Positions 7,110 to 18,400 of a stretch of DNA of 64,000 nucleotides are shown one piece after another. Position 1 is the stretch's first letter. Every line of letters starts with the position of its first letter. The notes beneath the pieces were generated by a model. It did not search any database. It was not told where the DNA came from and saw only the letters and a program-made list of their open reading frames with translations. This stretch comes from Enterobacter kobei (GTDB lineage: Bacteria > Pseudomonadota > Gammaproteobacteria > Enterobacterales > Enterobacteriaceae). The DNA lies in assembly GCF_001729765.1 (NCBI RefSeq), contig NZ_CP017181.1, forward strand, positions 3,968,001 to 4,032,000, given 5' to 3'. A program made the position numbers and the translations under genes.

Positions 7110-9683
7110 ATGTCGATGTTTTACAAGAAAACTAACATTCTGCGGGTGATTAGTGGCTTTGTCATTTCGGTGACCATTGCGCCACTCGCAGTATATGCCA
7201 GTGATACCAGTAAGCCGATGACATTTTCTCGTGGGTTTATGAAGTATTACGATAGCGGAATCGATCTGACACAATTTGACGGCGTTGAAAAAATACTGCC
7301 GGGGAAATATACGCTTGAGGTTTACAGCAACCTCAAGCCGGTTAATACCTGGACCGTTACCTTTGTGGCTGCAAATAATGAGCAGGGATTCAACGCCTGC
7401 ATGACGCCCGAAATGGTCGTCCGCTTTGACGTCGACACATCAAAACTTCCCCCCGACTGGTAGCAGAATACCTGCATTATTCTCCCTGAGCTGATTAAAG
7501 GCGCGACGGTTAATTATAATGCGGTAGAAGAACAGCTGGATGTCACGATTCCTCAGGCAATGCTGCTGAATACGCCTGCGGGTTACGTAAGCCCGGAGTT
7601 ATGGGATAACGGCGTACCGGCGCTGATGTCCTCCTATACCCTTAGCGCCACCAGTTCACGTTATCGCCCCGCTCAGGACAACGCGACCTATCTCTACAGC
7701 AATTTGCACAACACCCTCGCACTGGGGGCATGGCGTTTTACGACCTACGACAGCCTGAGCTCCGGCAGCGACACGGAAAATACCGGCGTACAGCATATCC
7801 AGGCCTATGCAGAGCGGGCCATTGCGCCGCTGCAATCGCAGATAGTGCTGGGCGATCTGAACACCACCGGTGATTTTTTTGACACTACCGCCCTGCGTGG
7901 CGTTCGTCTCGCCACGGACGATCGCATGCTTCCCGACTCGGTACGCAACTATGCCCCGGTGGTGCGCGGCATCGCCAACAGCAACGCCACGGTGACCATC
8001 AAGCAGGCTGGCAACACCCTGTATGAAAAAGTGGTGCCGCCTGGGGAGTTCGCCATCAGCGATCTCTATGCGACCGGCTATAACGGCGATCTTGAGGTCA
8101 CCGTAAAAGAGACAAACGGCAAAGAGTCCTACTTCGTGGTCCCCTACTCCAGCGTGCCGCAGCTGCTGCGCGAAGGTTACTCCCGCTACTCTGTGGCTGC
8201 GGGTGAAATCCGCGATACCTGGCTGAAAGAGGATCCGAAAGCGGTTGAGGGCACGTTTCAGTACGGCTTATTCAATAACTTTACCGGCTACGTTGGCGGA
8301 CAGAGCGCGTTCGAAGGTGATTATGCGGCGCTGATGACCGGTTTTGCGATTAACACCCGTCTGGGCGCATTAGGCGTAGACGTGACGCGCTCTTTCACCC
8401 GCTTCGAGGGGCAGCCGGACACCGCAGGCTGCGGCACGTTCTGCAATATGAGCCTGCGCATTAGCCTGGCGAAGACCCTCCCGACAACCGGGACGAACTT
8501 CAGCCTGATTGGCTATCGCTACTCCAGCGCGAATTTCTACTCCCTGAGCGACGCGGTCAGCCTGAAGCGCTCGATTGAAGCCGATGAAGAAGACTTTCTC
8601 CCGGAACGCTATCGCGAGCGACTGGAAGCCAACATCAACCAGACGCTTCCCGCCGGTTGGGGAAGCTTCTACGTCAGCGGGTTTGTGGGCAACGTCTGGA
8701 ATAACGAGCAGGGCCGGAATGAAAAGTCGAACTTCGTGCTGGGCTACAACAACCAGTTTGGCATCACGACCTGGGGGATCTCCCTTGGCCGCACCAATAA
8801 CGACGATGGCGACCACGAAGATACGCTCTACCTGAACGTGAGCATGCCGCTTGGCCACCACTACGAGAAGCAGGCTCGCCTGGGGGCCAACTTTAGCTAT
8901 AACAGCGAAGAAGCCAACTTCCGTACCTCGCTGAACGGCTCCGCCGGGGAACGCTCACAGTTTGGCTTTGGCGGCTATTTCAGCCAGTCCAACACACCGG
9001 AAACTAACTTCGGCATGAACCTCTCCTACACGGGCGAGAGCGCCTCGGGCGGGATGACCTACAGCCAGTCCCGGGACTCCTTTATGGGAGGGGTCAACCT
9101 GAACGGCGGCGTGGTGGTGCATGAAGGCGGCATCAACTTTGTGCCGACCCTCGCAGACACCATTGGCATCGTGGAAGCAAAAGGCGCAGAAGGCTCCCGC
9201 ATCTACCCGGATTCCCAGGCCGTCATCAAAGACAACGGCTACGGCATTGTCGGGTATCTGGTGCCTTACAAGTACAACGAGGTGTACGCCGACCCGAAAG
9301 GCACCGCGTATACCGTCGAGGTCGACGACACCCGCCGAACCATCGTGCCAACCTCCGGCGCGGCAGTGCTGATCAAAATGGACACCCAGGCCAATCGCCA
9401 GAGCTTTGTGCGCTTTATGCAGCCTTCCGGCGAAGTGATCCCATTTGGTGCGTCGGTACTGGACGAATCGCACAACGCGATCGGCATGGTCGGTCAAAAC
9501 GGCGTGGCGATGGTGGCGCTTAAGGAAGGCCAAAACGTCTTTACCCTCCAGTGGAAGAAAAATAAAAAGCCCGCGCAGTGCGGTGCGCGTTATGTGAAGC
9601 AAGGCACTGAGGACCGACCAACCAAGGAAGAAGCGTTTAAGGCTATTGAAATTACCTGCATCAATAACGGGGCAACACCATGA
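7110..9683 (+). pseudogene. Fimbrial usher, interrupted by an in-frame TAG at 7461-7463
   Basis: The frame from 7110 to 9683 has 858 codons, the normal usher length, and is interrupted once, by TAG after ...KLPPDW. The same frame continues immediately with QNTCIILPELIKGATVNYN and the standard IPQAMLLNTPAGYVSPELWD segment, so nothing is shifted or lost. The signal peptide (ending VYA) and most of the periplasmic N-terminal domain precede the stop. The partner cysteine of that domain, the plug domain, the 24-strand barrel and the C-terminal domains follow it. A restart at ATG 7560 would lack a signal peptide. Without amber suppression or readthrough, no usher reaches the outer membrane and the fimbria should not be assembled. 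A sequencing error cannot be excluded. Confidence 0.88.
7461..7463 (+). other. In-frame amber codon inside usher
   Basis: TAG follows TGG and precedes CAG in the usher frame; a single base change from TGG or CAG would explain it. A run of six C ends seven bases upstream. Confidence 0.9.
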
Positions 9684-10675
9684 AACGGATTTTTACGGCT
9701 GCGCTGATTCTTTTATCCACGGCGTTTATCTCTTTAACGTGCAACAACGCCTATGCGGCGTTGTGCACCCTCACGTCCCCGTTGGCGACGCTGAATATCA
9801 TGGACGACATCACGCTTAACGTCATAAAGCAGCGTGAAGTCGGCAAGGTTTTATGGAGCAAAACCTATCAGGTGCCGGACGTCAGCTACACCTGCGACGC
9901 GTCCACCCAATCTTCATGGCATTCAAGCTATTCGCGAAGCTATATCCGGTCGCAGATTGATCATGTCTATAACACCGAAATCCCGGGGATAGGCATTCGC
10001 ATGCGATGGCCCACGCAGACCGAATCTTCATGGCTGCCGGGTAACTCGGGTTCGCCGACCACGTGCTCCACCGGTTGTGGAGTGAAAAACAGTACGGTTC
10101 TGGTGGAAATGGTCCAGACCGGCTCGATGCCTGAAGGGGAATACTTTATTCCAGCGGGTAAGGTGGCGGAGGCACTGGTGATCCCGTCCGCCGATGAAAG
10201 CGAAAAACTGCCGATTATGGCCATCAACTTTGGTGTTGCCATTAAGGTGGTTACCGCCTCGTGCTCCATTTACCCCTCGGCAACAAACGTCGATTTAGGC
10301 ACCTATAACATCGCCGATTTTCAAAACGACGATACTTTTCAGGGTGTTAAAAAAGACTTCAGCATCACCGTGGGCTGCCCTTCTACGGAACAAATTGGCA
10401 TCACTTTCAACTCCTTAATTAACACCCCTTTAGGCGCGTTGACCGGTGTGATCGGCGTTGAAAGCGGCGATGGCTATGCAAGCAATTTCAGTATTCGCCT
10501 TTTTGAGAAGAACTCAACCGCGATCACGCTGGGTAAGGAGAAGGTCTATACCGCCTCCACGCTCACCAAAAACTATCAGGCACAAATCTATGTTGGCGGC
10601 GGGGTCGATCGTAAGACGGCCCTCACCCCCGGCAAAGTTGTCGGCGCCGTTCAATACACCGTTGTCATTAAATAA
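9680..10675 (+). CDS. Fimbrial tip adhesin / minor subunit
   Basis: A 331-residue secreted protein whose start overlaps the usher stop by ATGA. The signal peptide ends at NNAYA. The first ~180 mature residues are an unrecognised cysteine-containing domain, with TCDAS and the pair TTCSTGCGV. The last ~130 residues look like a pilin domain (TASCSIYPSATNVDLGTYNI to GAVQYTVVIK). This receptor-binding plus pilin layout is that of FimH/PapG-type tip adhesins. The ligand cannot be deduced. It depends on the interrupted usher for export. Confidence 0.82.
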   Translation: MKRIFTAALILLSTAFISLTCNNAYAALCTLTSPLATLNIMDDITLNVIKQREVGKVLWSKTYQVPDVSYTCDASTQSSWHSSYSRSYIRSQIDHVYNTEIPGIGIRMRWPTQTESSWLPGNSGSPTTCSTGCGVKNSTVLVEMVQTGSMPEGEYFIPAGKVAEALVIPSADESEKLPIMAINFGVAIKVVTASCSIYPSATNVDLGTYNIADFQNDDTFQGVKKDFSITVGCPSTEQIGITFNSLINTPLGALTGVIGVESGDGYASNFSIRLFEKNSTAITLGKEKVYTASTLTKNYQAQIYVGGGVDRKTALTPGKVVGAVQYTVVIK

Positions 10676-10692
10676 CGCTCAGGGAGAGAGTG

Positions 10693-12426
10693 ATGCGTTG
10701 TCATTTTAAAATCAAAAACGTCCTGTTTTTACTGCCTTTATTACAGGTGGCCCATGCCGCCATACTGCCCTCAGTTCAGAACAAGCAGGAACTTGACCGC
10801 CTGGAGCGGCAGAGTAACCAGTATCTGATTGAAGAGGCGAAAAGAACGGAAGCGTTGCTGCAACAGCAGCGCGCAATTCGCGGCGAAGACGCGGAGACCG
10901 GCCTGCCGGCAAATTCATCGTGGAAGTTCAACGTAACCCGGATCGAGATCCTCGACGATCATCTGTTCGACGGATCGCCGCAGCGCGAGGAGATCGTCCA
11001 GCGCTATCTGGGTAAGGATCTTGGTAAATCTGACATTTTCACCTTAGTGAAAGAGTTAACGGATTTTTATATTTCCCGTGGCTATGCCACCACTCTTATC
11101 AGTATCGACCCCGGCAACATCAAGAGCGGTACGCTTAAGCTTCGCGTGCTGTGGGGAAAGATTAACGATTTTAAGGTGAACGGCCAGACACCGGGCCTGC
11201 GTGATAGCACGCGTCTTTTTACCGCCTACCCGTTTGCCAAAGACAAGATCCTCAATATGCAGGATGTCGACCAGATGGTTGAGAACCTGATGCGGGTCTC
11301 GGAGAGGGATAATATTAGCGTTGAACCCTCAATCATTAATGGCTATTCCGATCTTAACCTGATTCATCAGCCCTCATTTCCGATTGACGCGGCGGCGGGG
11401 TTAAATAACTCCGGGAGCAAATCAGAAGGCTGGCAGCAATATTACGGCAGCCTGACGGCAAAAAATATTGCCGGATTAAACGACATTTTTAATGCGTATT
11501 ACTCGTGGAACGATCTGAAAAATAATAATGATAAACAGGACTCCTGGTCATTTAGCTACAGCGTGCCGCTGGGCTATTGGGGGTTTGATACCAGCTATTA
11601 CAAATCCGAATACGAAAAAGGCATCGACGGCGGCTTCGGCATTTACGATTCCGATGGCACGTCAGAGCGTGCATCCCTGCGTATCAGCCGCATGCTGATG
11701 CGTGGCGCAACGGGCAAAACCAGCGCCTGGATGAAAGTCGAACGCCGGGATAACTACAACGGCATCGAAAACGCGCGCATTGACGTTAGCTCAAAAACCT
11801 ACACCTCGCTGGCGTCGGGCCTGACCTACGTTGGCGCCATGGGCGGTGGCTGGTTCTATGGCGATCTGAGCGTCACCGCGGCGGTGCCGTGGTTTGGTTC
11901 AGCCCGCGACGGCGATAAAGACCTTGAGGGTTTCGACGTCGATTATCTGAAATACAACGGCATTGCCTCCTGGACGCGCCCGCTCGCTAAGTTTGGCCGA
12001 CTCGGCATGACCTACGAGCTGAACAGCGGTTTTCAGTACACGCCGGATGTGCTGGTGAGTGATGCCAAAGTGACTATCGGCGATGAATACACCGTTCGTG
12101 GTTTCAAAGACGATAACGTGATGAGCGACAGCGGCGCGTGGATTGCCAATAGCCTGCAGTTTCCTTTCGATATTGGACTGGCCGGTATTTACCAGCTGAC
12201 TCCCTATATTGGCTACGACGCTGGCTTCACAAAAGATAATTGCCCGAAAGGCGTCAATGTCTGCGACAGCCAATTCATGATGGGCGCATCAGTGGGCGTT
12301 AAAGCCACTGGCAGCCATTTCTCTTCCTACGTTATGGCAGGGTGGCCCGTTAAAAAACCAGACTCAATGGAAGAAGAAACCGTCGATAACACGGTGGTTT
12401 ATTACAAAACGGAAATTAACTTCTAA
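10693..12426 (+). CDS. Two-partner secretion outer-membrane transporter (TpsB, FhaC/ShlB family)
   Basis: A 577-residue Omp85-superfamily protein. The signal peptide ends at VAHA. An N-terminal helix with a linker (KQELDRLERQSNQYLIEEAK) leads into POTRA domains (SRGYATTLISIDPG, LKLRVLWGKI). A 16-strand barrel follows, with the conserved lid motif VRGF at residues 468-471 (EYTVRGFKDD), and it ends in an aromatic residue (EINF). It exports the TpsA protein encoded 14 bases downstream. ATG 10693 follows AGGGAGAG, so the GTG at 10690 is not needed. Only 17 bases separate it from the fimbrial adhesin gene, so fimbria and TPS genes appear to be one transcription unit. Confidence 0.93.
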   Translation: MRCHFKIKNVLFLLPLLQVAHAAILPSVQNKQELDRLERQSNQYLIEEAKRTEALLQQQRAIRGEDAETGLPANSSWKFNVTRIEILDDHLFDGSPQREEIVQRYLGKDLGKSDIFTLVKELTDFYISRGYATTLISIDPGNIKSGTLKLRVLWGKINDFKVNGQTPGLRDSTRLFTAYPFAKDKILNMQDVDQMVENLMRVSERDNISVEPSIINGYSDLNLIHQPSFPIDAAAGLNNSGSKSEGWQQYYGSLTAKNIAGLNDIFNAYYSWNDLKNNNDKQDSWSFSYSVPLGYWGFDTSYYKSEYEKGIDGGFGIYDSDGTSERASLRISRMLMRGATGKTSAWMKVERRDNYNGIENARIDVSSKTYTSLASGLTYVGAMGGGWFYGDLSVTAAVPWFGSARDGDKDLEGFDVDYLKYNGIASWTRPLAKFGRLGMTYELNSGFQYTPDVLVSDAKVTIGDEYTVRGFKDDNVMSDSGAWIANSLQFPFDIGLAGIYQLTPYIGYDAGFTKDNCPKGVNVCDSQFMMGASVGVKATGSHFSSYVMAGWPVKKPDSMEEETVDNTVVYYKTEINF

Positions 12427-12440
12427 CAAAGGGAAGAATA

Positions 12441-15400
12441 ATGAAAAACAAAAACACACGCAGCGGAAAAATAACCACGCGCAATTTGCATAAGCGGCTC
12501 TGCCCATTATATCTGTCTTTGGCCGGCATTTTCTCGGCCCCGGTCGATGCGGCAACCACGCCTGATAATCGTCAGTCGAAAGGCCCTACCATGGGCCAGG
12601 CGGCCAACGGCACGCCCGTGGTGAATATTGCCGATCCTAATGCGAAAGGCATCTCCATGAATAAATTCAACGAATTTAACGTTGAAAAACAGGGGATGAT
12701 CTTTAACAACAGCATGCAGGACGGCGTAACGAAAATTGGCGGCTATGCGGTAAAAAACGCCCAACTGCAGCACGAAGCCAGCGCCATTATCAGCGAAGTA
12801 ACGGGTGCGAAAGCGTCCTACATTAACGGCACGATGGAAGTTTTCGGTAAAAAGGCCGACATCATCATTGCCAACGAAAACGGCATTAGCGTGAACGGCG
12901 CAACCACCATCAATGCCAACAGCCTGACCCTCAGCACCGGTAAAGTGCAGGCAAATAACGACGGTTCCTATAAGCTGGCGGTCGAAAAAGGGGCGGTATC
13001 CGTCACCGGTCAGGGCATTAATACCGACGGGCTGGGCTACTTTGACATCGTTAGCCGCAGCGCGCAGCTGGAAGGCGAAATTGCCGGTAAAGCAGACATC
13101 AAAGTGCTGGCGGGCCAGAACGACTACGACCTTGCGACCCGTAGCCACACCGTGCGTAACAAAGGCGACGGACGGGGTCCGGCCGTGGCTATCGACGGTA
13201 GCGCGCTTGGCTCCATGTACGGCGGAAAGATCCAGCTAATCAGCACCGAATCCGGGGCGGGCGTCCGTCATGCCGGCGGCATTATCGCCAGCAGCGATCT
13301 CGAGATCAGTGCGGATGGCGACATTACGCTCGCCAGCCTGTCGAGCGAGAAAAATATGTCGCTCTCCGGCAAGAATATCACCCTGAACAAATCCACTTCC
13401 GGCGTTCAGGCAAAAAACGACATTATCATGAACGCCCTGGCGGGCATCACGCTGAATAACGACGTGATCGCCTCAACCGGCAAAATCCGCATTGATGCCA
13501 GCTCGCTGGTGCAAAATGCCGCCTCGCTGGTAACCAACAGCACCACCACCACCGTTCCGGCGATTCAGATTAACGTCGCGGGCCAGTATACCCTGAACGG
13601 CAAACTGCAGGCGCTGGACGCCAACGGCAAGGTCATTGCAGACGGCGTCGTGACGCTGAAAAACGGCGATTTCGTTGTGAAGGTCAACGGCGTTGAAGTG
13701 CCGTTTGCCTCGCTGATCTCGGATACCCAGGTGATCAGCCACAGCGGTGACGTACAGATTACCGCAGGCAGCATGAATAACGGCGGCGGCAGCGTCCTGG
13801 CGAAAAAAGGCACCCTGCAGTTCACCCTGAAAGAGGCCTTTGTGAACAGCGGCTCCGTCAGCGCCACGGGGGACCTGACGATTGCGTCCGGCTCACTGAA
13901 GAACGACGGCGTGCTGTACGCATCCAATAACCAGACGCTCCGCGTCGGCAACCTGGACAACAACGGCCGCATCTTCGCGGAAAAACGGCTGGTGATGAAC
14001 GCCAGCGCGCTGAACAACCGTGGAAACATCGGTGCGACCACTGACGCACTGCAGGTCACCACGACCGGCAATTTGACCAACAGCGGCACCCTCGTGGGTG
14101 ATGCGGCAGCCGTCAGCCTGAACGTCGGCGGCGACGTCGACAACAGCGGTAACATCATCAGCAACGAAAAAGATGTCTCCCTGACTGCCAGCGGTAAATC
14201 CATCAAGAACCAGGGCAAAATCGAGGGGAAAAACGTTACCCTGACAGCGTCCAACGCCGACGCGACGCTTGAAAACAGCGGTACGCTGAACGCCAGACAA
14301 AAAGCGCAGGTGAAAGCGGCGAAGCTGAATAACAACGGCGGAACCCTGAGCGCAGCGGGCGATGTTGCGCTGAACGTCAGTAAGCAATTAAATAACACCC
14401 ACGGCGGCGAGATCCTGGCGGGAGAAAACCTTACGCTGGACGGCGCGCAGACGACTGCACTGACCAACGACAATAGCCGGATCCAGGGGAAAAACGTCAC
14501 CCTGACCAACATGTCCACTCTCACCAACACGGGCGACGCCGTTCTGCTCGCGAGTGGGGCGATGGATCTGTCCGGCACAACAACGCTGACCAACTCGGCC
14601 TCCGGCATTCAGGCAACGTCCATCCTGCTGGACCACATCGGCACGCTGAATAACATCAGCGATGCTACCCTCTACAGCAGCGGCAATCTCACTCTGTCCA
14701 ACATCGGTACCCTCACCAACGATGCGTCTCAGCTGGTTGCAGACGGTGCGCTGGCGATGCTGAACATCACAAACGTATCCAACACCAACAGCGCCGCGAT
14801 CGTCGGTAGCGGCAGCGTAACAATCAGCAATGTGGATACGCTCCACAACAGCAACAGTGCGGTGATCCAGTCTGAGCATGCCCTCAGCATGAACAACGTG
14901 GGTACGCTGAACAACAGCACTGACGCGGCGCTCCTCGCCTCGGGCAACATGACCCTGGACGGTGTGAATACGCTGAACAATGCCTCGGTGATCCTCAGCG
15001 ATGGCAGCATTACGATGCAGAACGGCGACACGCTGCACAATAACGGCGTCGTGCAGGCGGGCACCGATCTGATTATCCGCAATATCCGAAGCCTGATGAA
15101 CGACGGGAGCGACCATGTGCTCATGGCCCTGCGGAACCTGACGATCGAGGATGTGGATTCCCTGACCAACTCCAGCCAGGCGGTGATCACGGCCAGCATG
15201 AACACGGTGCTGAACGCCGTTGGCGTACTGACTAACCTCTCCGGTGGGGTGATTCAGGCCGTTGATGGGGCGTTAACCGTCGCGGCAAATTCGCTCCTCA
15301 ACAGCGGCAGTGAAAATGGTTCGAATTCGACTCTGGTGGCGGGCGGCGATGTGATCGTGACGTCAGAGAATGTGACCAACGAGAGTGGCGCGGCCATTGT

Positions 15401-18400
15401 CTCGACGGATAACAACCTGACGCTGAACGTGAAGAACACCCTTAACAACAGCGATGAAGCCGTGCTCGCAGGGGCAAAAACGACCTCGCTGAATGTTCAG
15501 ACAGGCAACATCAAAAACACCACTGAAGCAGTCATTGCGGGCACAAATATTGCAGTTGCGACCAAAAACCTGCAAAACGATGCCAACGCCTCCATCACCG
15601 CCGACCGGGATCTGCAGCTGACTCTCGCCAGCCTGAACAACACGGCCGGTATTCTTGAGGCCGGACGCGATCTCACGCTTAGCGTTGACAACAGCCTGAC
15701 CCTCGACGCCAATAACCAGAATATCTACGCCGGACGCGCGATGGCGATCGCCACGCACGGCGACTTTACCAATAGCACCCAGATGGAAGCGATTGGCGAT
15801 TTGACCGTGAATGCAGACGGTAATTTCACCAACGCCGTCTCTATCGTGACCGGAGGCGATCTCAACGTCACCGCGGGCAATATCACCAACAATGCCGGTA
15901 GCCTGCTGTGGACGATGGGCGATATGAGTCTGGAAGCCCGTAACGGTACTTTCTTCAACGGCGTGTCGGGTAACGTGCTCAGCATGGGCGATATGTCGAT
16001 TATCGCGAAGGAGATCCATAACCAGGCCGGGATCATTCGCGCAGAGAAGGACGTGAATTTAGACGCGGAATCCATCAGAAACGAAAGTAGCTATACCGGC
16101 GACGAAATCTCCATGACGGGTTATCAGAACGCCAGTGCGGTATATAGCACCGTTGAGCATCTCGCGACGAAATCTAACACCATGATTAACTTCTCAATGC
16201 CGGTTGTGACCTCGGGATTGAGACTGGATCATCAGGCCGAGATCAGCGCGGGCGGCAACATTAATATTAACCAGCGCAATATCTACGACAGAAAACAGAT
16301 TACAAACAAAGGTGGTCTGATTCAGGCGGCGAAAGATATTACGGTTACCGGTGATATCTACAACTCACCGGAATACGGTGAAATGTCCATTTATGATTAT
16401 CTGCAGCTGCCGTTAGAGATGCAGGGCGGGCTCACCTATCAGTGGCATTTAGGCGCCTATCATACGTCAACGTGGAACTTTGATACTCTTTACCAGTTCC
16501 TCGACTTCGAGTTTGGCAATGGCGCAGCGGCCGGTAAGACAGGCAGTGATGACCCTGAAAAAGCGCTCTGGTACAACGCCGTCGTGATGACCGGCAACGA
16601 GTCCACGCTTTTCAACAAAATGATGTCCGACATCTTCGGTGAAACCTGGCAAACCACCGACTACGGTACAATGTGCGGTATCTGGGCGAGCGTAACAGCC
16701 TCCAATAATGAGGCATTAAAAAACAATAAAACCTACTTCGTTCCTTCTGAAAAAGGCGAGATCACCGCGGGCGGTAACTTTACGCATAACGGCGGCACGC
16801 TGGATAACGGTATTGCGGACGCTGGGGTGATTAACAGCCACAGCGACGTAAGCGATATCGACGTGGGTGAATACACCGTGGATACGGTCATTGCCGGTTA
16901 CGATGTCCAGGTAAATACCAAGAAAATTGACGAGCTGGCGATGGGCATTAGCCCGATGCCAACCATCAAGGATATGGTCTCCATTCCGGGCATGTTTGAA
17001 GTCTCAACCGACTTTAAGAAAACCGCCGAAGCGGAAAAAAATGGCACGGCTTATCCGGGGCCAGCCAACAATATCGTTCCGATCTTTGAAACGCGTCCGT
17101 CAATGATCGATCAGAGCGCTTACACAGGATCGGATTACTTCTTCGATCAGGTGGGCTATGACCCGCAGAAGCCGGTTAACGTTATTGGTGATAACTACTT
17201 CACCTCAGAATTGATCCGCCGTGAGATCAACAGCTCGGTGGGCAGTTTCTTTTCGATCCGTGATGGTCTGGAAGGCGACGCGCTGGTGCAGGCCCTGATG
17301 GATAATGCAGGCTTGGCAGCACAGGACAGCGAGCTGGGGCTGGTTGTTGGTCAATCCCTGACCGAGGAGCAGCGCAACGGACTGGACGCCGATATCGTCT
17401 GGTTCGTCAATCAGACGGTGAACGGCGTGGACGTGATGGTCCCGGTCGTGTACCTGTGCCCTGAAACGCTTCGTCAGATGGAGAGCGGAGACGTTAACGG
17501 CGGCACCGCGACCGTTCATGCCGGTGGCGATATGAACGTCGACGCGAACAGCATCAATAACGCCAACGGTACAATCTCATCCAAAGGCGACATGACGCTG
17601 GTCTCTGATGGGGATATCAACAACGTTAGCAACGGCATGAGCGCGGGTATCTCTGCGGGCGGCGACATCAATATGTCCAGCACCAGCGGCAATATCAATA
17701 ACAACGGCGCGGCGATTAACGCTGAGGGCGACGTGAACATGTCCGCAGCTCAGGGTGACATCACCATGACGGCCAGCGTAGGGCGCGATGAGAGCGGCAA
17801 GCAGGTGATCCACGCCTTTGAGGACGGCGTTACCGCAGGCGGCAGCATTAACATGGAGGCTAAATCAATCACCTCCAACGCGTCGGATATTACGGCGGGT
17901 CAGGATGTAAGCATGAAGGCCACCGACGGCGACGTCACCTTCAATGACCTGCATGAAATTGACGCCACGCGTATCATTGATAACGACGTCAGAAGCGCGC
18001 TCAACTACACGATGTCTGATACCTCAACCACCACGGGCAAAGCCATTGGCGCGAATGTTTCCGCTGGCGGCAACATGAGTATCGAGGCCAAAAACGACGT
18101 GGTGATGGAAGGGGGGACCTACAACGCCCAGACCGGCAGCATCACCGCTGAAAATGACGTGACGATCAAAACGTCCCAGGACGTTGCTCACGAAGAACAG
18201 CACAGCTCGTCACGCGAGTTTGTCATCAGCGCGGGCGTCAGCGGCGGCGGCCTGTCGGTTAACACCAGCTACGGCACCATGGACGGCGGCAGCACCGAAA
18301 CGACCTCCGGCGACTATGTCAGCGCAGGATCAGAATCCGACACCTCCGCTATCGGCAAGAAGCCTGGCCGTGCGCCGGTGAATGATACGGCTGGCTTCAC

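Noticed and set aside
7110..7463. A separate 117-residue protein before the usher.
   Set aside because: It ends at a TAG with the same frame continuing as usher sequence; it is the usher N-terminus, not an independent gene.
13565..14608. A 347-codon minus-strand frame inside tpsA.
   Set aside because: Shadow of the repetitive beta-helix codons; low-complexity Ser/Leu/Val/Phe product without family resemblance.
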